Source: Planctomycetota bacterium (GTDB taxonomy: Bacteria > Planctomycetota > Planctomycetia > Pirellulales > Pirellulaceae). Taken from it: a stretch of 64,000 bases of DNA. The position numbers and the translations under genes are program-made. Under the pieces are notes generated by a model. That model had not been told where the DNA came from, did no database searches, and worked only from the letters and a program-made list of their open reading frames with translations. Positions 39,290 through 48,800 of the stretch are shown here, piece by piece. Where the stretch lies: assembly GCA_026692845.1 (NCBI GenBank), contig JAPLNM010000042.1:27942-91941 (forward strand), read 5' to 3'. Each line of letters opens with the position of its first letter. Position 1 is the first letter of the stretch.

Positions 39290-39586
39290 TTAAGGGCTCT
39301 GCGGTGGAATCAATCGCAGTGCATCGACGGCGATCCCCAGGACCATCACCGCAAGGACCACCCAAGCGACATACCACCACCAGGCCCTACGTCGTTGGCT
39401 TGGTTTGCGTCCGAATTCGCGCTCGAGAAAATCCTCGTAGTCGAAATCCTCTTCTTGCTCAGTCTCCAGATGACTGTCGAGCTTGTCGGGTTGGAATTCT
39501 CGACCGCAATGATGGCACTGCCTGGCTGTGGTCCGCACCCGCTTGCCACACCCTTGGCAATCCATGAACTCTAAGGAATTTTTCAT
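39290..39586 (-). CDS. Small zinc-ribbon membrane protein
   Basis: 98 residues from ATG 39586 (or from 39565). The N-terminal zinc ribbon has CxxC pairs Cys10/Cys13 and Cys24/Cys27 (DCQGCGKRVRTTARQCHHCG), followed by an acidic linker (EEDFDYEDFLERE) and one C-terminal transmembrane helix (WWWYVAWVVLAVMVLGIAV). It looks like a small single-pass sensor or adaptor with an inward or outward zinc ribbon. It is the last gene of a three-gene minus-strand cluster, 31 bp after the DUF1571 gene. No named family recognised. Confidence 0.8.
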   Translation of the reverse strand: MKNSLEFMDCQGCGKRVRTTARQCHHCGREFQPDKLDSHLETEQEEDFDYEDFLEREFGRKPSQRRRAWWWYVAWVVLAVMVLGIAVDALRLIPPQSP

Positions 39587-39617
39587 GACTTGACCGGTCG
39601 AAAACGAATCGGGAGAC

Positions 39618-40574
39618 TCAAGGATAATTGTATGCTGGATTGTCGGGGTCAAAATCCTGATCCCCTAACGCAACCCCGAGCTCAAGATTTTCGTAGACGA
39701 ACTCTTCGTCCAATATCGGTTCTGCGTCGGATGCTTCAGGCCACATGTAGCTGGCGTATCGGATCGGGATCCCGAGTTCAAGATCGATGTCGATGATCGC
39801 CTTGTAAAATTCATGCTCAAGGGTTTGATCACCCACGCTCACTTCGCGTACCGGATGGCATACCTCGATCCGCTTGCAGGCTCGACCGGCAACCTCAACA
39901 GGTTCGGTCATACTCACTTGGCACTGGCCCAAACCCCGATCGCGATTCCCCTTGGCCAGGAGTTTTGCAAGCAATCGCTCGATCCCAATCTCGCTGATCG
40001 GATACCGGTTACCGAGCATGGCCAAGCGACTCGTTGGCGATAATTCCAATCGTGTGATGTTCAGCAGGCCCGATTCATGAACCACCATCAGATCGTCATG
40101 GATCCCTTGTCGCCAGATCACCTCGCGCCCCGACTGCGACTTCGGTTCGAGGAACTTTAGGTACACGTCGGTCGCTCGCAGGCCATCCTCGGTCTGCGAT
40201 TCACGATAACGCAGCTTGAGTGCCATTCTCGATTCGGGTCCGAGTTTCTTACCGATCCGCTCTTGTTTTCGAATCACAGCTTGGTACGTTCGATGTTCAA
40301 GCCGATGCGTTTGCATCGCAGCTGTCGCAATGCTCAATACCGTATCCAAGGGGTGGGGGACTTCGGGTGCTTGGTCGAGAGGCCTTATCGCATCGACTGG
40401 ATTTTGCGCATCGAGAGGCCCATTTTTGGACTCGATCGATCGCACGGGCTTATCGATGAGCCAATCGCTGACCAAGCGTTGAATTCCAAGGCTTGCGATA
40501 ACACCTAGGCAGACCAGCAGGATCAGCCAACGGGTCAATCGTGCAGGCCAAACTCCGTACCTTTGTCCAACCAC
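39618..40574 (-). CDS. DUF1571 domain membrane-anchored protein
   Basis: 318 residues starting at GTG 40574, which sits 7 bp behind a very strong ribosome site (GAGGAGGT) lying inside the upstream gene; the TTG at 40676 is less likely. A single N-terminal transmembrane segment (RWLILLVCLGVIASLGI) anchors a periplasmic DUF1571 domain, recognised by the segments MALKLRYRESQTEDG and DVYLKFLEPKSQSGREVIW. DUF1571 proteins have no known function. The gene overlaps the upstream hypothetical by 40 bp, so translation is likely coupled. Confidence 0.85.
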   Translation of the reverse strand: MVGQRYGVWPARLTRWLILLVCLGVIASLGIQRLVSDWLIDKPVRSIESKNGPLDAQNPVDAIRPLDQAPEVPHPLDTVLSIATAAMQTHRLEHRTYQAVIRKQERIGKKLGPESRMALKLRYRESQTEDGLRATDVYLKFLEPKSQSGREVIWRQGIHDDLMVVHESGLLNITRLELSPTSRLAMLGNRYPISEIGIERLLAKLLAKGNRDRGLGQCQVSMTEPVEVAGRACKRIEVCHPVREVSVGDQTLEHEFYKAIIDIDLELGIPIRYASYMWPEASDAEPILDEEFVYENLELGVALGDQDFDPDNPAYNYP

Positions 40575-41053
40575 GATTGCACCTCCTCTTGCGAAATCGT
40601 TCTTGCTACTTCGAAACCCAGAGCTGTCAAAGAAAAATCGCGATGCAGATGATGCATCACCAACCCGAATTCGCAAAGTTGCCGAAAACCCTCCAAAAAT
40701 AAAACCGTCACTTCCGGGCGTTGCGGGTCGCGAAATGCGATGGTTTGGCCTTCCTCCAGCTCGACGTAGACGGCCAGCAAACGAGCTGCCGGATCGAAGG
40801 CCGTATTGACGCCTCGGACCTCGATGACCCCGCGCTGGCGGGCCGCTACCAGAATCGCTTTGGCTTCGGGCAGCAATCCTTCCACAGAGGTCGTATTAGG
40901 GGGTTTTCGTACTACCATTGCCTGACTGCACAACTGCGCCAGGGCCACTAGGACCGGAGCTCCTGCGCCGAGCGCCTCCCAGCTACCGCTGAGGTAATGA
41001 TCGACAGGGTTGAGTCCCGTTACCGATTTTTTGACGGGCTGGTATTCATCCAT
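40535..41053 (-). CDS. Uncharacterised protein, first gene of the DUF1571 cluster
   Basis: 172 residues, ATG start at 41053. Soluble, mixed alpha/beta composition: LVALAQLCSQAMVV, EAKAILVAARQRGVIEVRGVNTAFD, LLAVYVELEEGQTIAFRDPQ, VTVLFLEGFRQLCEFGLVMHHL, QEEVQSWLDKG. No signal peptide or membrane helix. I do not recognise a family. It precedes and overlaps the DUF1571 gene, and its coding sequence supplies that gene's ribosome site, so the two are probably functionally linked. A role as partner or regulator is inference. Confidence 0.78.
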   Translation of the reverse strand: MDEYQPVKKSVTGLNPVDHYLSGSWEALGAGAPVLVALAQLCSQAMVVRKPPNTTSVEGLLPEAKAILVAARQRGVIEVRGVNTAFDPAARLLAVYVELEEGQTIAFRDPQRPEVTVLFLEGFRQLCEFGLVMHHLHRDFSLTALGFEVARTISQEEVQSWLDKGTEFGLHD

Positions 41054-41247
41054 CGCCCCTGCTCCGTTGGATTTCTAAGGAATTTTTCTCATGGGCTGTT
41101 CCTCACTTTACGCATTGAAGAAACGTGACTAAACCAACATAATCCTATCCGATCTGGTGCGATAGGCCACAAGACGCTAGGCTGGTTTTTCGCAATACAC
41201 CCTTCATAGATTTCATCCACACAATTTCCTCCATCGGGAGCCCTGAT

Positions 41248-42249
41248 ATGGCTTTGGTACCTCTTCGCAAGGTCTTGGATCACGCCGCTGAAAATCATTA
41301 CGGCGTGGCGGCCTTTAACGTCAACAACATGGAACAAATCCAGTCGATCATGGAGGCGGCCAAGGAGACCAATTCGCCGGTCATTATCCAAGCATCTCGG
41401 GGGGCTCGGTCCTACTCGCAAGACGCCTACCTTCGGCACCTGATGCTCGCGGCCGTTGAGCTTTATCCCAAAATTCCCGTCGTGATGCACCAAGACCATG
41501 GCAACTCCCCCGAGACTTGCCTCTCGGCGATCGAGAACGGATTCACCTCGGTCATGATGGACGGCTCGCTCAAAGAGGACGGCAAAACGCCTGCGGACTA
41601 CGAATACAACGTCGAGGTTACCCGACGCGTGGTCCAATTGGCGCATGCCAAGGGGGTCTCGGTCGAAGGCGAACTCGGGTGCTTGGGCTCCCTGGAATCC
41701 GGTCACGGAGAGGCCGAAGACGGACACGGAGCCGAAGGTCAACTCAGCCATGACCAGCTCCTGACCGATCCCGACGAAGCCAAGCGTTTCGTCCAAGAAA
41801 CCGGGGTCGATGCTCTGGCCGTAGCGATCGGTACGAGCCATGGAGCTTACAAATTCACCCGCAAACCCGACGGTGAAGTCCTGGCCATGTCGCGGATCGA
41901 AGCGATCCACAAGATGGTCCCCAACACCCACTTGGTCATGCATGGAAGTTCGTCGGTTCCTCAAGAGCTTCAAGACATCATCAACAAGTACGGTGGGAGC
42001 ATCAAGCAAACCTGGGGTGTACCGGTCGAAGAAATCCAACGCGGCATCAAGAGCGGAGTAAGGAAGATCAACGTCGATACCGACTGCCGACTGGCCATTA
42101 CCGGCGCGATTCGAAAAGTCTTGTTCGAAAGCCCTGAGAAATTCGATCCTCGGGATTACCTCAAGCCTGCTCGCACTGCGATGAAAGAGGTTTGTGTTGC
42201 GCGGATGATCGCCTTTGGCCAAGCTGGCCACGCGGACAAAATCAAGTAG
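41248..42249 (+). CDS. fba: Class II fructose-bisphosphate aldolase
   Basis: Zinc-dependent aldolase of glycolysis, gluconeogenesis or the Calvin-type pentose steps. 333 residues. Zinc-ligand motifs: [10 protein letters not shown] (His81, His84) and the loop [12 protein letters not shown] (second zinc histidine region), with [17 protein letters not shown] as the conserved catalytic/K+ segment and [18 protein letters not shown] near the C-terminus. The long insert around [19 protein letters not shown] marks the class IIB-like/CbbA type. An upstream GGGAG site supports the ATG. Monocistronic by position; followed by a REP-like hairpin. Confidence 0.96.
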   Translation: MALVPLRKVLDHAAENHYGVAAFNVNNMEQIQSIMEAAKETNSPVIIQASRGARSYSQDAYLRHLMLAAVELYPKIPVVMHQDHGNSPETCLSAIENGFTSVMMDGSLKEDGKTPADYEYNVEVTRRVVQLAHAKGVSVEGELGCLGSLESGHGEAEDGHGAEGQLSHDQLLTDPDEAKRFVQETGVDALAVAIGTSHGAYKFTRKPDGEVLAMSRIEAIHKMVPNTHLVMHGSSSVPQELQDIINKYGGSIKQTWGVPVEEIQRGIKSGVRKINVDTDCRLAITGAIRKVLFESPEKFDPRDYLKPARTAMKEVCVARMIAFGQAGHADKIK

Positions 42250-42297
42250 GAGTGCTTCGGCCGCGTCGCGCGGGGCTAACCGTCCATGGTGTCCTGT

Positions 42298-42325
42298 AAG
42301 CGGAACGGCTAGCGCCCAACCGCTT
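42298..42325. repeat. REP-like palindrome downstream of fba
   Basis: AAGCGG (42298-42303) pairs with CCGCTT (42320-42325), an inner GGC/GCC stem encloses TAGC, with AAC/CAA bulges between. It shares the AGCGGAACGGC core with the element at 33252-33375. Confidence 0.72.
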
Positions 42326-42407
42326 TCAAAAACCTCTCGGCATGCGCCGAAATACATTCAGATCCACTTCCGCTAATACGAACTCAAGGCCATTTGGGCT
42401 AACTCTG

Positions 42408-42440
42408 GAGGCTATTGCTCGACGAGGCTATTGCCCGAGC
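42408..42440. repeat. 16-bp tandem duplication containing the FmdB-type gene's stop codon
   Basis: GAGGCTATTGCTCGAC is followed directly by GAGGCTATTGCCCGAGC (start offset 16). On the minus strand the stop codon TAG of the FmdB-type gene is within the first copy read. Confidence 0.75.
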
Positions 42441-42973
42441 TCATAGAGCTCGGGGTCGACCTTTGGGGCTTGAAGCAACCTTCGTACCGAGAGCCGCTTG
42501 CTAGCGTTTGATTTGCTCTTCGGTGCGCTGCCCGCCGAGGAGAACGGATCGGGTTGCTCGTCGATCGCCGAGCCGAGATCCTCATCGATCGCGTCGGGAT
42601 CCTCGCCGGCCTCCATCCGCTTGATCGCTTCGAGCATCGCACCGGTGGGTTCACTACCGGTGAGCTCAAACATTCGCTTCATCAAGTGTGCCATTTGTTT
42701 TGGATCCTCTTGATTGTCATCGTCCTGCATGCTTGGAGCCATCTGGCTCATGAGCTCCTCGAGCTTCGATTCGTCGAGGTTGGCAAAAGGGTCGGCTTGG
42801 TCACTCTGACTACTTTCGAGCAAGCCCTTGGAAATCGCGAAGCGTGAGACTTTTTTCTCAAGCTTTTTGTGTCCGCATTTCGGGCACGCTGCCGTGCTAG
42901 GAACCTGCATACGACGGGATAAAAAGCTGTAAATGGTATGGCACGGCGGGCAGTAAAACTCGTAAATTGGCAT
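42428..42973 (-). CDS. FmdB-type zinc-ribbon protein with long C-terminal extension
   Basis: 181 residues from ATG 42973, supported by a CAGGAAG ribosome site. The N-terminus MPIYEFYCPPCHTIYSFLSRR carries the FmdB/CxxC_CXXC_SSSS zinc ribbon with Cys8, Cys11, Cys30, Cys33. The C-terminal two thirds are acidic/low-complexity (DPFANLDESKLEELMSQMAPS, FELTGSEPTGAMLEAIKRME) with predicted helices. FmdB-family proteins are small putative regulatory proteins; the extension is not typical. Upstream, cysH is divergent with a ~160-bp gap. Confidence 0.9.
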   Translation of the reverse strand: MPIYEFYCPPCHTIYSFLSRRMQVPSTAACPKCGHKKLEKKVSRFAISKGLLESSQSDQADPFANLDESKLEELMSQMAPSMQDDDNQEDPKQMAHLMKRMFELTGSEPTGAMLEAIKRMEAGEDPDAIDEDLGSAIDEQPDPFSSAGSAPKSKSNASKRLSVRRLLQAPKVDPELYELGQ

Positions 42974-43134
42974 CGAACGGACTTCCTGAAAAGTTTCCTT
43001 TGTCGTTGGACCCGGGGTGCTCGAATGGGGATTCTTGACCCCCGGGCCGGAGCGACTATCATTCGTATCAGTTTTACAAAGAAATCTCCAAAGGAGCGAG
43101 CCGTTTTCGCGGCTTCGCATCGAGTGCCCTAGGC

Positions 43135-43851
43135 ATGGACAGCAAGGAAGAGCCAACTTCAGAGCTACTGGCCGAACTTCAGGAATTCAGCAATTCCTTT
43201 GAGCAGGCCGAGCCCGAAACGATTCTTGGCTGGGCCCTTGAACGCTACAAAGATCAATTTACGATGGCCACGGCCTTTGGCCCCGAGGGAATGGTCATTC
43301 TCGAAATGCTTTCGAGGATCGATCCCAAATGCCATGTCTTCAATTTGGATACCGGATACCAGTTTCCTGAAACGCTCAAGCTTCGTGACCAGGTCGCGGA
43401 GCTCTATGGAATCGAGGTCGAACTGATGCGTCCGGAGTTGACGGTCATCGACTACGAAAAGCTCCACGGGGGTCCGGTTTACAAATCCGACCCGAGCCGT
43501 TGTTGCTCCGATCGAAAACTCAGTGTGCTGCAGCGCGTCGCGGTCGGAAAACTCGCTTGGGCAAGCGCCATCCGTCGCGACCAATCCCCCGACCGCGCCA
43601 AGGCTCCGATCGTTGGGTGGGACAAAAAATTTAAACTGGTCAAAGTTAGCCCGCTTGCGAATTGGACTAAAAAACAAATCTGGGACCGAATCCTCGATAA
43701 AAAAATCCCTTACAATCCCCTCCACGATCAAGGCTACACCAGCATTGGATGCTGGCCATGCACTCGAGCCGTCTCCTTCGGGGAAGACGAGCGTGCAGGC
43801 CGATGGAGCGGAACGGGGAAAACCGAATGTGGCCTACACACCCAGGACTAA
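43135..43851 (+). CDS. cysH: APS/PAPS reductase, 4Fe-4S type
   Basis: 238 residues; thioredoxin- or glutathione-dependent reductase that turns activated sulfate into sulfite. The Cys-Cys pair (Cys123-124 in SRCCSDRK) and CxxC (Cys206, Cys209 in GCWPC) ligate the iron-sulfur cluster typical of APS reductases, and the C-terminal ECGLH holds the nucleophilic cysteine Cys232. ATP-pyrophosphatase-like fold signatures TAFGPEGMVILEM and LDTGYQFPET are present. The 4Fe-4S cysteines favour adenylyl- over phosphoadenylyl-sulfate. With the sulfite reductase and cysE this makes sulfate assimilation, though unlinked. ATG start; an upstream GTG is possible. Confidence 0.95.
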   Translation: MDSKEEPTSELLAELQEFSNSFEQAEPETILGWALERYKDQFTMATAFGPEGMVILEMLSRIDPKCHVFNLDTGYQFPETLKLRDQVAELYGIEVELMRPELTVIDYEKLHGGPVYKSDPSRCCSDRKLSVLQRVAVGKLAWASAIRRDQSPDRAKAPIVGWDKKFKLVKVSPLANWTKKQIWDRILDKKIPYNPLHDQGYTSIGCWPCTRAVSFGEDERAGRWSGTGKTECGLHTQD

Positions 43852-43910
43852 CACGTCTTTTCCCGCCCAATCTGTTCGAATAACTCTCTGACTTCTCGAA
43901 AGGTTCCACC

Positions 43911-44420
43911 ATGAGTTCCAAGCCCACTACCGTTTTGATCAAGACCAGCAAAGGCAGCATCACACTTGAACTCGACGCCCAAGCGGCCCCGAAGACCGTC
44001 GAAAACTTCCTGAGCTACGTCCGATCGGGGCACTACAACGGAACCATCTTCCACCGTGTGATCCCGAACTTCATGATTCAATGTGGCGGGTTCAATCCCG
44101 ACATGTTTCAGAAGAAGACATTGGCACCTATTGTCAACGAGTCGTCTAATGGGCTGAGCAACAAAAAGTACACGATCGCCATGGCGCGTACCAATGTGGC
44201 CGACAGCGCAACGAGTCAATTTTTCATCAATGCGACCGACAACGACTTCCTCGACAAAGCAAACTCCAGAGACTCAGTCGGCTACTGCGTCTTTGGCAAG
44301 GTCACTGCGGGGACCGATGTGGTCGAAGAGATTCGCGTGGTAAAGACCACCACCAAAAACGGTCACGGGGATGTACCCGTCGAAGCGGTTTTGATCGAGT
44401 CGGCCGAAATCGTTAGCTGA
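43911..44420 (+). CDS. Peptidylprolyl cis-trans isomerase, cyclophilin type
   Basis: 169 residues with the cyclophilin core: [69 protein letters not shown]. The catalytic arginine in FHRVIPNFM is present. There is no signal peptide, so it is cytoplasmic, PpiB-like. A GAAAGG site precedes the ATG. The gene follows cysH with a 59-bp gap on the same strand and may be co-transcribed. It ends 11 bp from the convergent amidohydrolase. Confidence 0.95.
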   Translation: MSSKPTTVLIKTSKGSITLELDAQAAPKTVENFLSYVRSGHYNGTIFHRVIPNFMIQCGGFNPDMFQKKTLAPIVNESSNGLSNKKYTIAMARTNVADSATSQFFINATDNDFLDKANSRDSVGYCVFGKVTAGTDVVEEIRVVKTTTKNGHGDVPVEAVLIESAEIVS

Positions 44421-44431
44421 TCCCCGGGGGG

Positions 44432-45790
44432 TTATTTTTTGAGCTGCTCGTATTTGGTTTTGTACTTGTCGTACAAATCGGTATGTCGGCTGCTCAGATC
44501 GACCTTGCGACCTTGGATCCAAGCTTTTTGGACCTGGGTTGCCGTCTCTAGGATATCGCCGTCAGCAAGGAACACCGAAGCATCTTTGCCGATTTGGATC
44601 GATCCGATTCGATCGGCGACACCGAAGATCTCGGCCGGAGCCAGAGTGATCGATCGCAACGCGGTTTGAGGATCCAATCCGAAACCGCAAGCTGCGGCGG
44701 CATGATAAGGCAAGTTACGAACATTTGCAGAACCGAATCGCCCGTCGCTTGCGATGCTGAATCGGATCCCGCGAGCATGGAGTTCGCCCGGCAGCACGTA
44801 CATCGAATCGTAAGCTGCATCGCGACGGACTGGGAGTCGATAGACGGCCGAGAGAACGACTGGAACATTCGCTTCTTTGAGCAACTCGGCGCACTGCATC
44901 GCGTCGGCTCCACCGAAAAGGATCATCTTCAATCCTTGTTGTTGGCAGAAGGCGACTGCCGTTTGGATCTGCTTGCTGCTGTTGGCCACAATCATCATAG
45001 GGGTTTTGCGCTCGATGACCGGAATCATGGCTTCGAGGCGCAAGTCGACGTTCAAATTCGGATCCGATGCTTTGGCTTTCGCATAGGCACTTGTTTCGCG
45101 AATGATCTCGTAGAGCGGAGCGAGTCGATCGGTCGTTTCGCCTTGGCTCGGTTCGGCGTCTCTGGGGCCTCGTCCGCCGCGTCCTCGTGCTTGAGCATTT
45201 CCAAATCGTGGCCATTGGGCGGTCATCCCTGCATCGGCTCGGACGGTCATGTCTTCCCAGGTCCAGCCATCGAGTTGCATGACCGCCGATCGGCCCGAGA
45301 CCAGTCCGCCCGTGGGGCTGATCAGCGAGAATAGAACGCCGTTGGCTCTGGCCACCGGGATGGCTTCGGAGTCTGGGTTGAAGGCTGCGTTGGCCCGTAC
45401 ATTTGGATTGACGCTACCGGTTTCGGCGTTGTCGACCGAGGCGTTGATCGAGTCGATTTCAACGAGTCCCATGTAGGAAAGCGAATCGAAGAGGCCTGGA
45501 TAGAGGTGTTTGCCTTGGGCGTCGATGACCTCGAAGCCATCTTCGGCAGGGATCACGGGCAGGATCTGAGCGATCTTTCCATCCTTAATCAGCACGGAGT
45601 GGTTGACTAGAGTTCCGTCCGAGACGGTATGTAGGATCGCGTTTTGGATCAGGATCGGTTTGGACTGAGGGGCCCCGGGGATTTGGTCCGAGGCGAACGA
45701 TTCGAGCGAGTGGAGGCTCGAAAGGGCCAGAAGTCCTACGAAGCTCGGGGTGGCTCTGAGCCAGTTTTGGATGTTAGTAATGAGGTTCAT
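44432..45790 (-). CDS. Secreted amidohydrolase-family protein lacking the HxH metal motif
   Basis: 452 residues; signal peptide MNLITNIQNWLRATPSFVGLLALSSLHSLESFA from ATG 45790 (alternative ATG 45835 overlaps the upstream stop). Fold landmarks: VIDAQGKHLYPGLFDSLSYMGLVEIDSINASVDNAETGSVNPNVRANAAFNPDSEAIPVARANG and the C-terminal LRSITLAPAEIFGVADRIGSIQIGKDASVFLADGDIL. Where metal-dependent amidohydrolases have PGLID-x-H-x-H, this has PGLFDSLS, so both histidines are missing. This matches a subfamily of imidazolonepropionase-like proteins that usually travels in pairs. Substrate unknown. It follows the fused amidohydrolase gene by ~30 bp, an operon. Confidence 0.88.
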   Translation of the reverse strand: MNLITNIQNWLRATPSFVGLLALSSLHSLESFASDQIPGAPQSKPILIQNAILHTVSDGTLVNHSVLIKDGKIAQILPVIPAEDGFEVIDAQGKHLYPGLFDSLSYMGLVEIDSINASVDNAETGSVNPNVRANAAFNPDSEAIPVARANGVLFSLISPTGGLVSGRSAVMQLDGWTWEDMTVRADAGMTAQWPRFGNAQARGRGGRGPRDAEPSQGETTDRLAPLYEIIRETSAYAKAKASDPNLNVDLRLEAMIPVIERKTPMMIVANSSKQIQTAVAFCQQQGLKMILFGGADAMQCAELLKEANVPVVLSAVYRLPVRRDAAYDSMYVLPGELHARGIRFSIASDGRFGSANVRNLPYHAAAACGFGLDPQTALRSITLAPAEIFGVADRIGSIQIGKDASVFLADGDILETATQVQKAWIQGRKVDLSSRHTDLYDKYKTKYEQLKK

Positions 45791-45821
45791 GGTAGTGGGT
45801 ATGGTTTGGGGTGGTTGTGGA

Positions 45822-48800
45822 TTATCGATGCTCATGCGCTTCGTTTTCGTCGTGATGGTGATGGCAGTATTCATCATGGCTTGGCCAGAGTCTCGATGGA
45901 TCATCGGCCAGGGAGCTTCGATCCCCTGCGGTTTCGCCACTATCGAGAACCTTCTGAACCAATTGGCGATGGAGTTGGCCGTCGCGGATGCGCATCTGGG
46001 CGTCGAGTTGGCGATCGAAGTACTTACGGCCATCGATCCAGGTTTGTTCGCAGCGTGCTTGGACCGACAAAGGAGAGCCGTTCCAGAGGACAAAGTCGGC
46101 GTCCTTTCCGATTTCCAGTGATCCGACTCGGTTGTCGATACGCAACTGCTTGGCGGGGTTAAGGGTGACAAACTGCAAAGCGGAGTGCGGATCGAGTCCT
46201 CCGTACTTGACGGCTTTGGCTGCTTCGTGGTTCATGTGCCGGCCGAGTTCGGCGTCATCGGAGTTAAACGAAACGACGATCCCTTGGTTGTGCATCAACG
46301 CCCCGTTGTGCGGAATCGCGTCGTAGACTTCGAGTTTATAGGCCCACCAGTCCGAGAAGGTCGACGCGGTCGCTCCGTGCTTGGCGATCGCATCGGCAAC
46401 TTTGTAGCCCTCGAGAATGTGCTGGAGCGATCCGATCTTGATTCCGAATTCATCGCACACGCGGATCAGAGCCAGGATCTCGTCTTGGCGATAGCTATGG
46501 CAATGGATCCACCTTTCGCCACGGAGAATTTCGGCGATGGCTTCGAGTTCAAGATCCCTGCGGGGAGCAAGTCCCTTGCGGGATGCCGACCAGGCTTTCC
46601 AGTCGCGGTCGTATTCTTTCGCGGCGATGAATCGGCTTCGGAAGATCTGTTCGACTCCCATCCGGGATTGAGGGTAGCGAGTTCGGTTCACATCGGTCCA
46701 ATTGCTTTGCTTGACGTTTTCGCCCAAGGCGAATTTGATACCGGCTGGGGCCGATTGGAACTTGAGGTCTTCGTAGGCATGTCCCCATCGTAGTTTGATG
46801 ACTTGGTTTTGCCCACCGATCGGGTTGGCCGATCCGTGAAGGATGTTGGCCGTCGTCAGGCCGCCGGCCAGTTGGCGATAGAGCGTGACGTCTTCGGCAT
46901 TGATAAAGTCCCCGATACGAACCTCAGCCGTGACGGCTTGGGTTCCTTCGTTCACACCGCTATCGGTGGCCATGTGGGAGTGGCAGTCGATGAGTCCCGG
47001 GCTGATTTCAAATTTGGATCCATCGATGATCTGCGCGCCGGCTGGGACCGGAAGGTCGTTGCCGATGGCTTCGATCTTGCCTTGCCGAACGATCATGTCC
47101 GCGTCGCGAAGGAGTCCTTGAGGGCCGCAGGTCCAGATCGTCGTATTTTGAATGACGATCAAGTTAGGTTGTTCGGGAGTCGATTCGAGTCCGAGGGAGG
47201 CAAACGGGTAGCGAAGGGTCGAGTGGATTGGTTTGTTCTTGTCTTTGTCGCTGTCATTGGATTCAGAAGACGGTTCGCCTAACGCGGAGGTTCGCTTCGT
47301 CGAGTTCCTTGGTTTGGGTTCTGAGCTCGGTTCGGGTTGCGATGCAGATCGGGTTCCGCGGATGATCAGTTCGGTCCCATCGGGGAGTCGGATCGAGCCC
47401 AGGAGCGCCGGTGGGGCGTCGTTGGCGGCAAGAAGAGCCATCGAGAGCAGGGCGGTTCCGGCCATGGCTGCAGATTCGCCGGTTGCGGGTACGCCAGCAG
47501 CAGGTTCGCCGGCAGGAGCGTTGGGGGATTTTGTTGCCAGGGCCTTGGCCTTGAGGCTGGCCGTGAGAGTCAGTTCGGCCCAGCGTGTGGCTTGGAGTTT
47601 CTCTTCTGTCGGTTGGGCTTTGGTTTCGGTTTTGGGTTTGTTTTCAGCAGCAGCTTCGGCTGGCTTAGCCGGGTCGGTAGCCGCAGCAGGTTCGGCAGGC
47701 GGAGCAGGGGCAACAGCAGGATCGGTCGCCGCAGCAGGTTCGGCAGGCTTAACTGGTTCGGCAGGCTTAGCAGGATCGGCAGCAGGTGGAGCAGGGGCAA
47801 CAGGCAAGAGGATCGACGCTGCGATTTTTTTGGTGGAGTCTTTGATGGAGAGTTGGAACGGTTCGAAGGAGGGTTTTGGGTTCTTCGGGGATTGGACATC
47901 GAGGATTGCGATATCCCACAGGCCGTTGATGTCCTGATCGTTTTTGAAGGAGGTAGCCGGAGGCGTGCCGCGCACCCAGACTTCTTCGATGCGGGAGTCG
48001 TCGGCGAAAAGATCGCCGTTGGTGACGATCAGGTTTGCCCAGAAACCGGGTCGGATTTTGCCGACTTGGTCGGCCACTCCGAGCACTTCGGCGGGCTTGG
48101 TCGTCAGAGCAGCGAGGGCTTTGATTGGATCCAAACCCCGCGCGATGGCTTTACGGACTTGTGGGATCAATTCGGCTGGATCGCTCAGGCCGCTGGAGGT
48201 AAGGACGAAAGGGACACCGGAGCGATCCAGACGGGCAGGGTTTTCGGGGGCGAGTTCCCAGTGCATGAGTTCTTCGAGTTCGGCATCCAGGACGGCCTCG
48301 AGGGTCGAGACGTTGGGAGGTTTTGGGAAATTCACAGGTAGGATGATGGTGCGACCTGTTTTAGCGATCGGTTCGAGCAGTTGGTATTCTTGGCCGGTCC
48401 CTTTGAGGAGGGCTTTGAGTCCGAATTCTTTGGCGAAGGAGTCGGCGCGAAGTGCGTATTGTTCGTTGAGGGTATCGAATACGAACGGTTTTCCGGATTG
48501 GATGTGTTTTTGGATCGCTTCGAGTGCGTCATTGGTTTCGGGTTTGAGGGAATCCGGGGTGGCAAGATGGGCGCGTAAGGCCGAGTCGTACCATTGGGTA
48601 TCGAGGAAAGTTTGGCGGGCCAGTGCCACAGCGCCCATGGGACTCGACGGATAGTTGTTTCGTCCCCCGCCGCCGGTGCGTGAGACGGTCAGTCGCACGT
48701 GCATGGCGACATCCGAGCGGATCAGGTTCGAGGCCAGGGGAGCTTCGGCGGTCATCGCCACGGCGCTGGTCCCTTTGAGGATTCCATCTTTAGGAGCAAA

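Noticed and set aside
41089..42357. Long minus-strand open frame (~420 codons) opposite the class II aldolase
   Set aside because: The plus-strand aldolase has complete family motifs; the antisense frame has no recognisable domain and arises from codon bias.
44421..44440. CCCCGGGG palindrome followed by T-rich sequence between cyclophilin and amidohydrolase considered as a terminator
   Set aside because: The palindrome has no loop; a stable hairpin cannot form as drawn.
47337..48341. Plus-strand 334-codon Gly/Arg/Phe-rich frame opposite the amidohydrolase fusion
   Set aside because: Low complexity, mirrors the Pro/Ala linker; the minus-strand domains are unmistakable.
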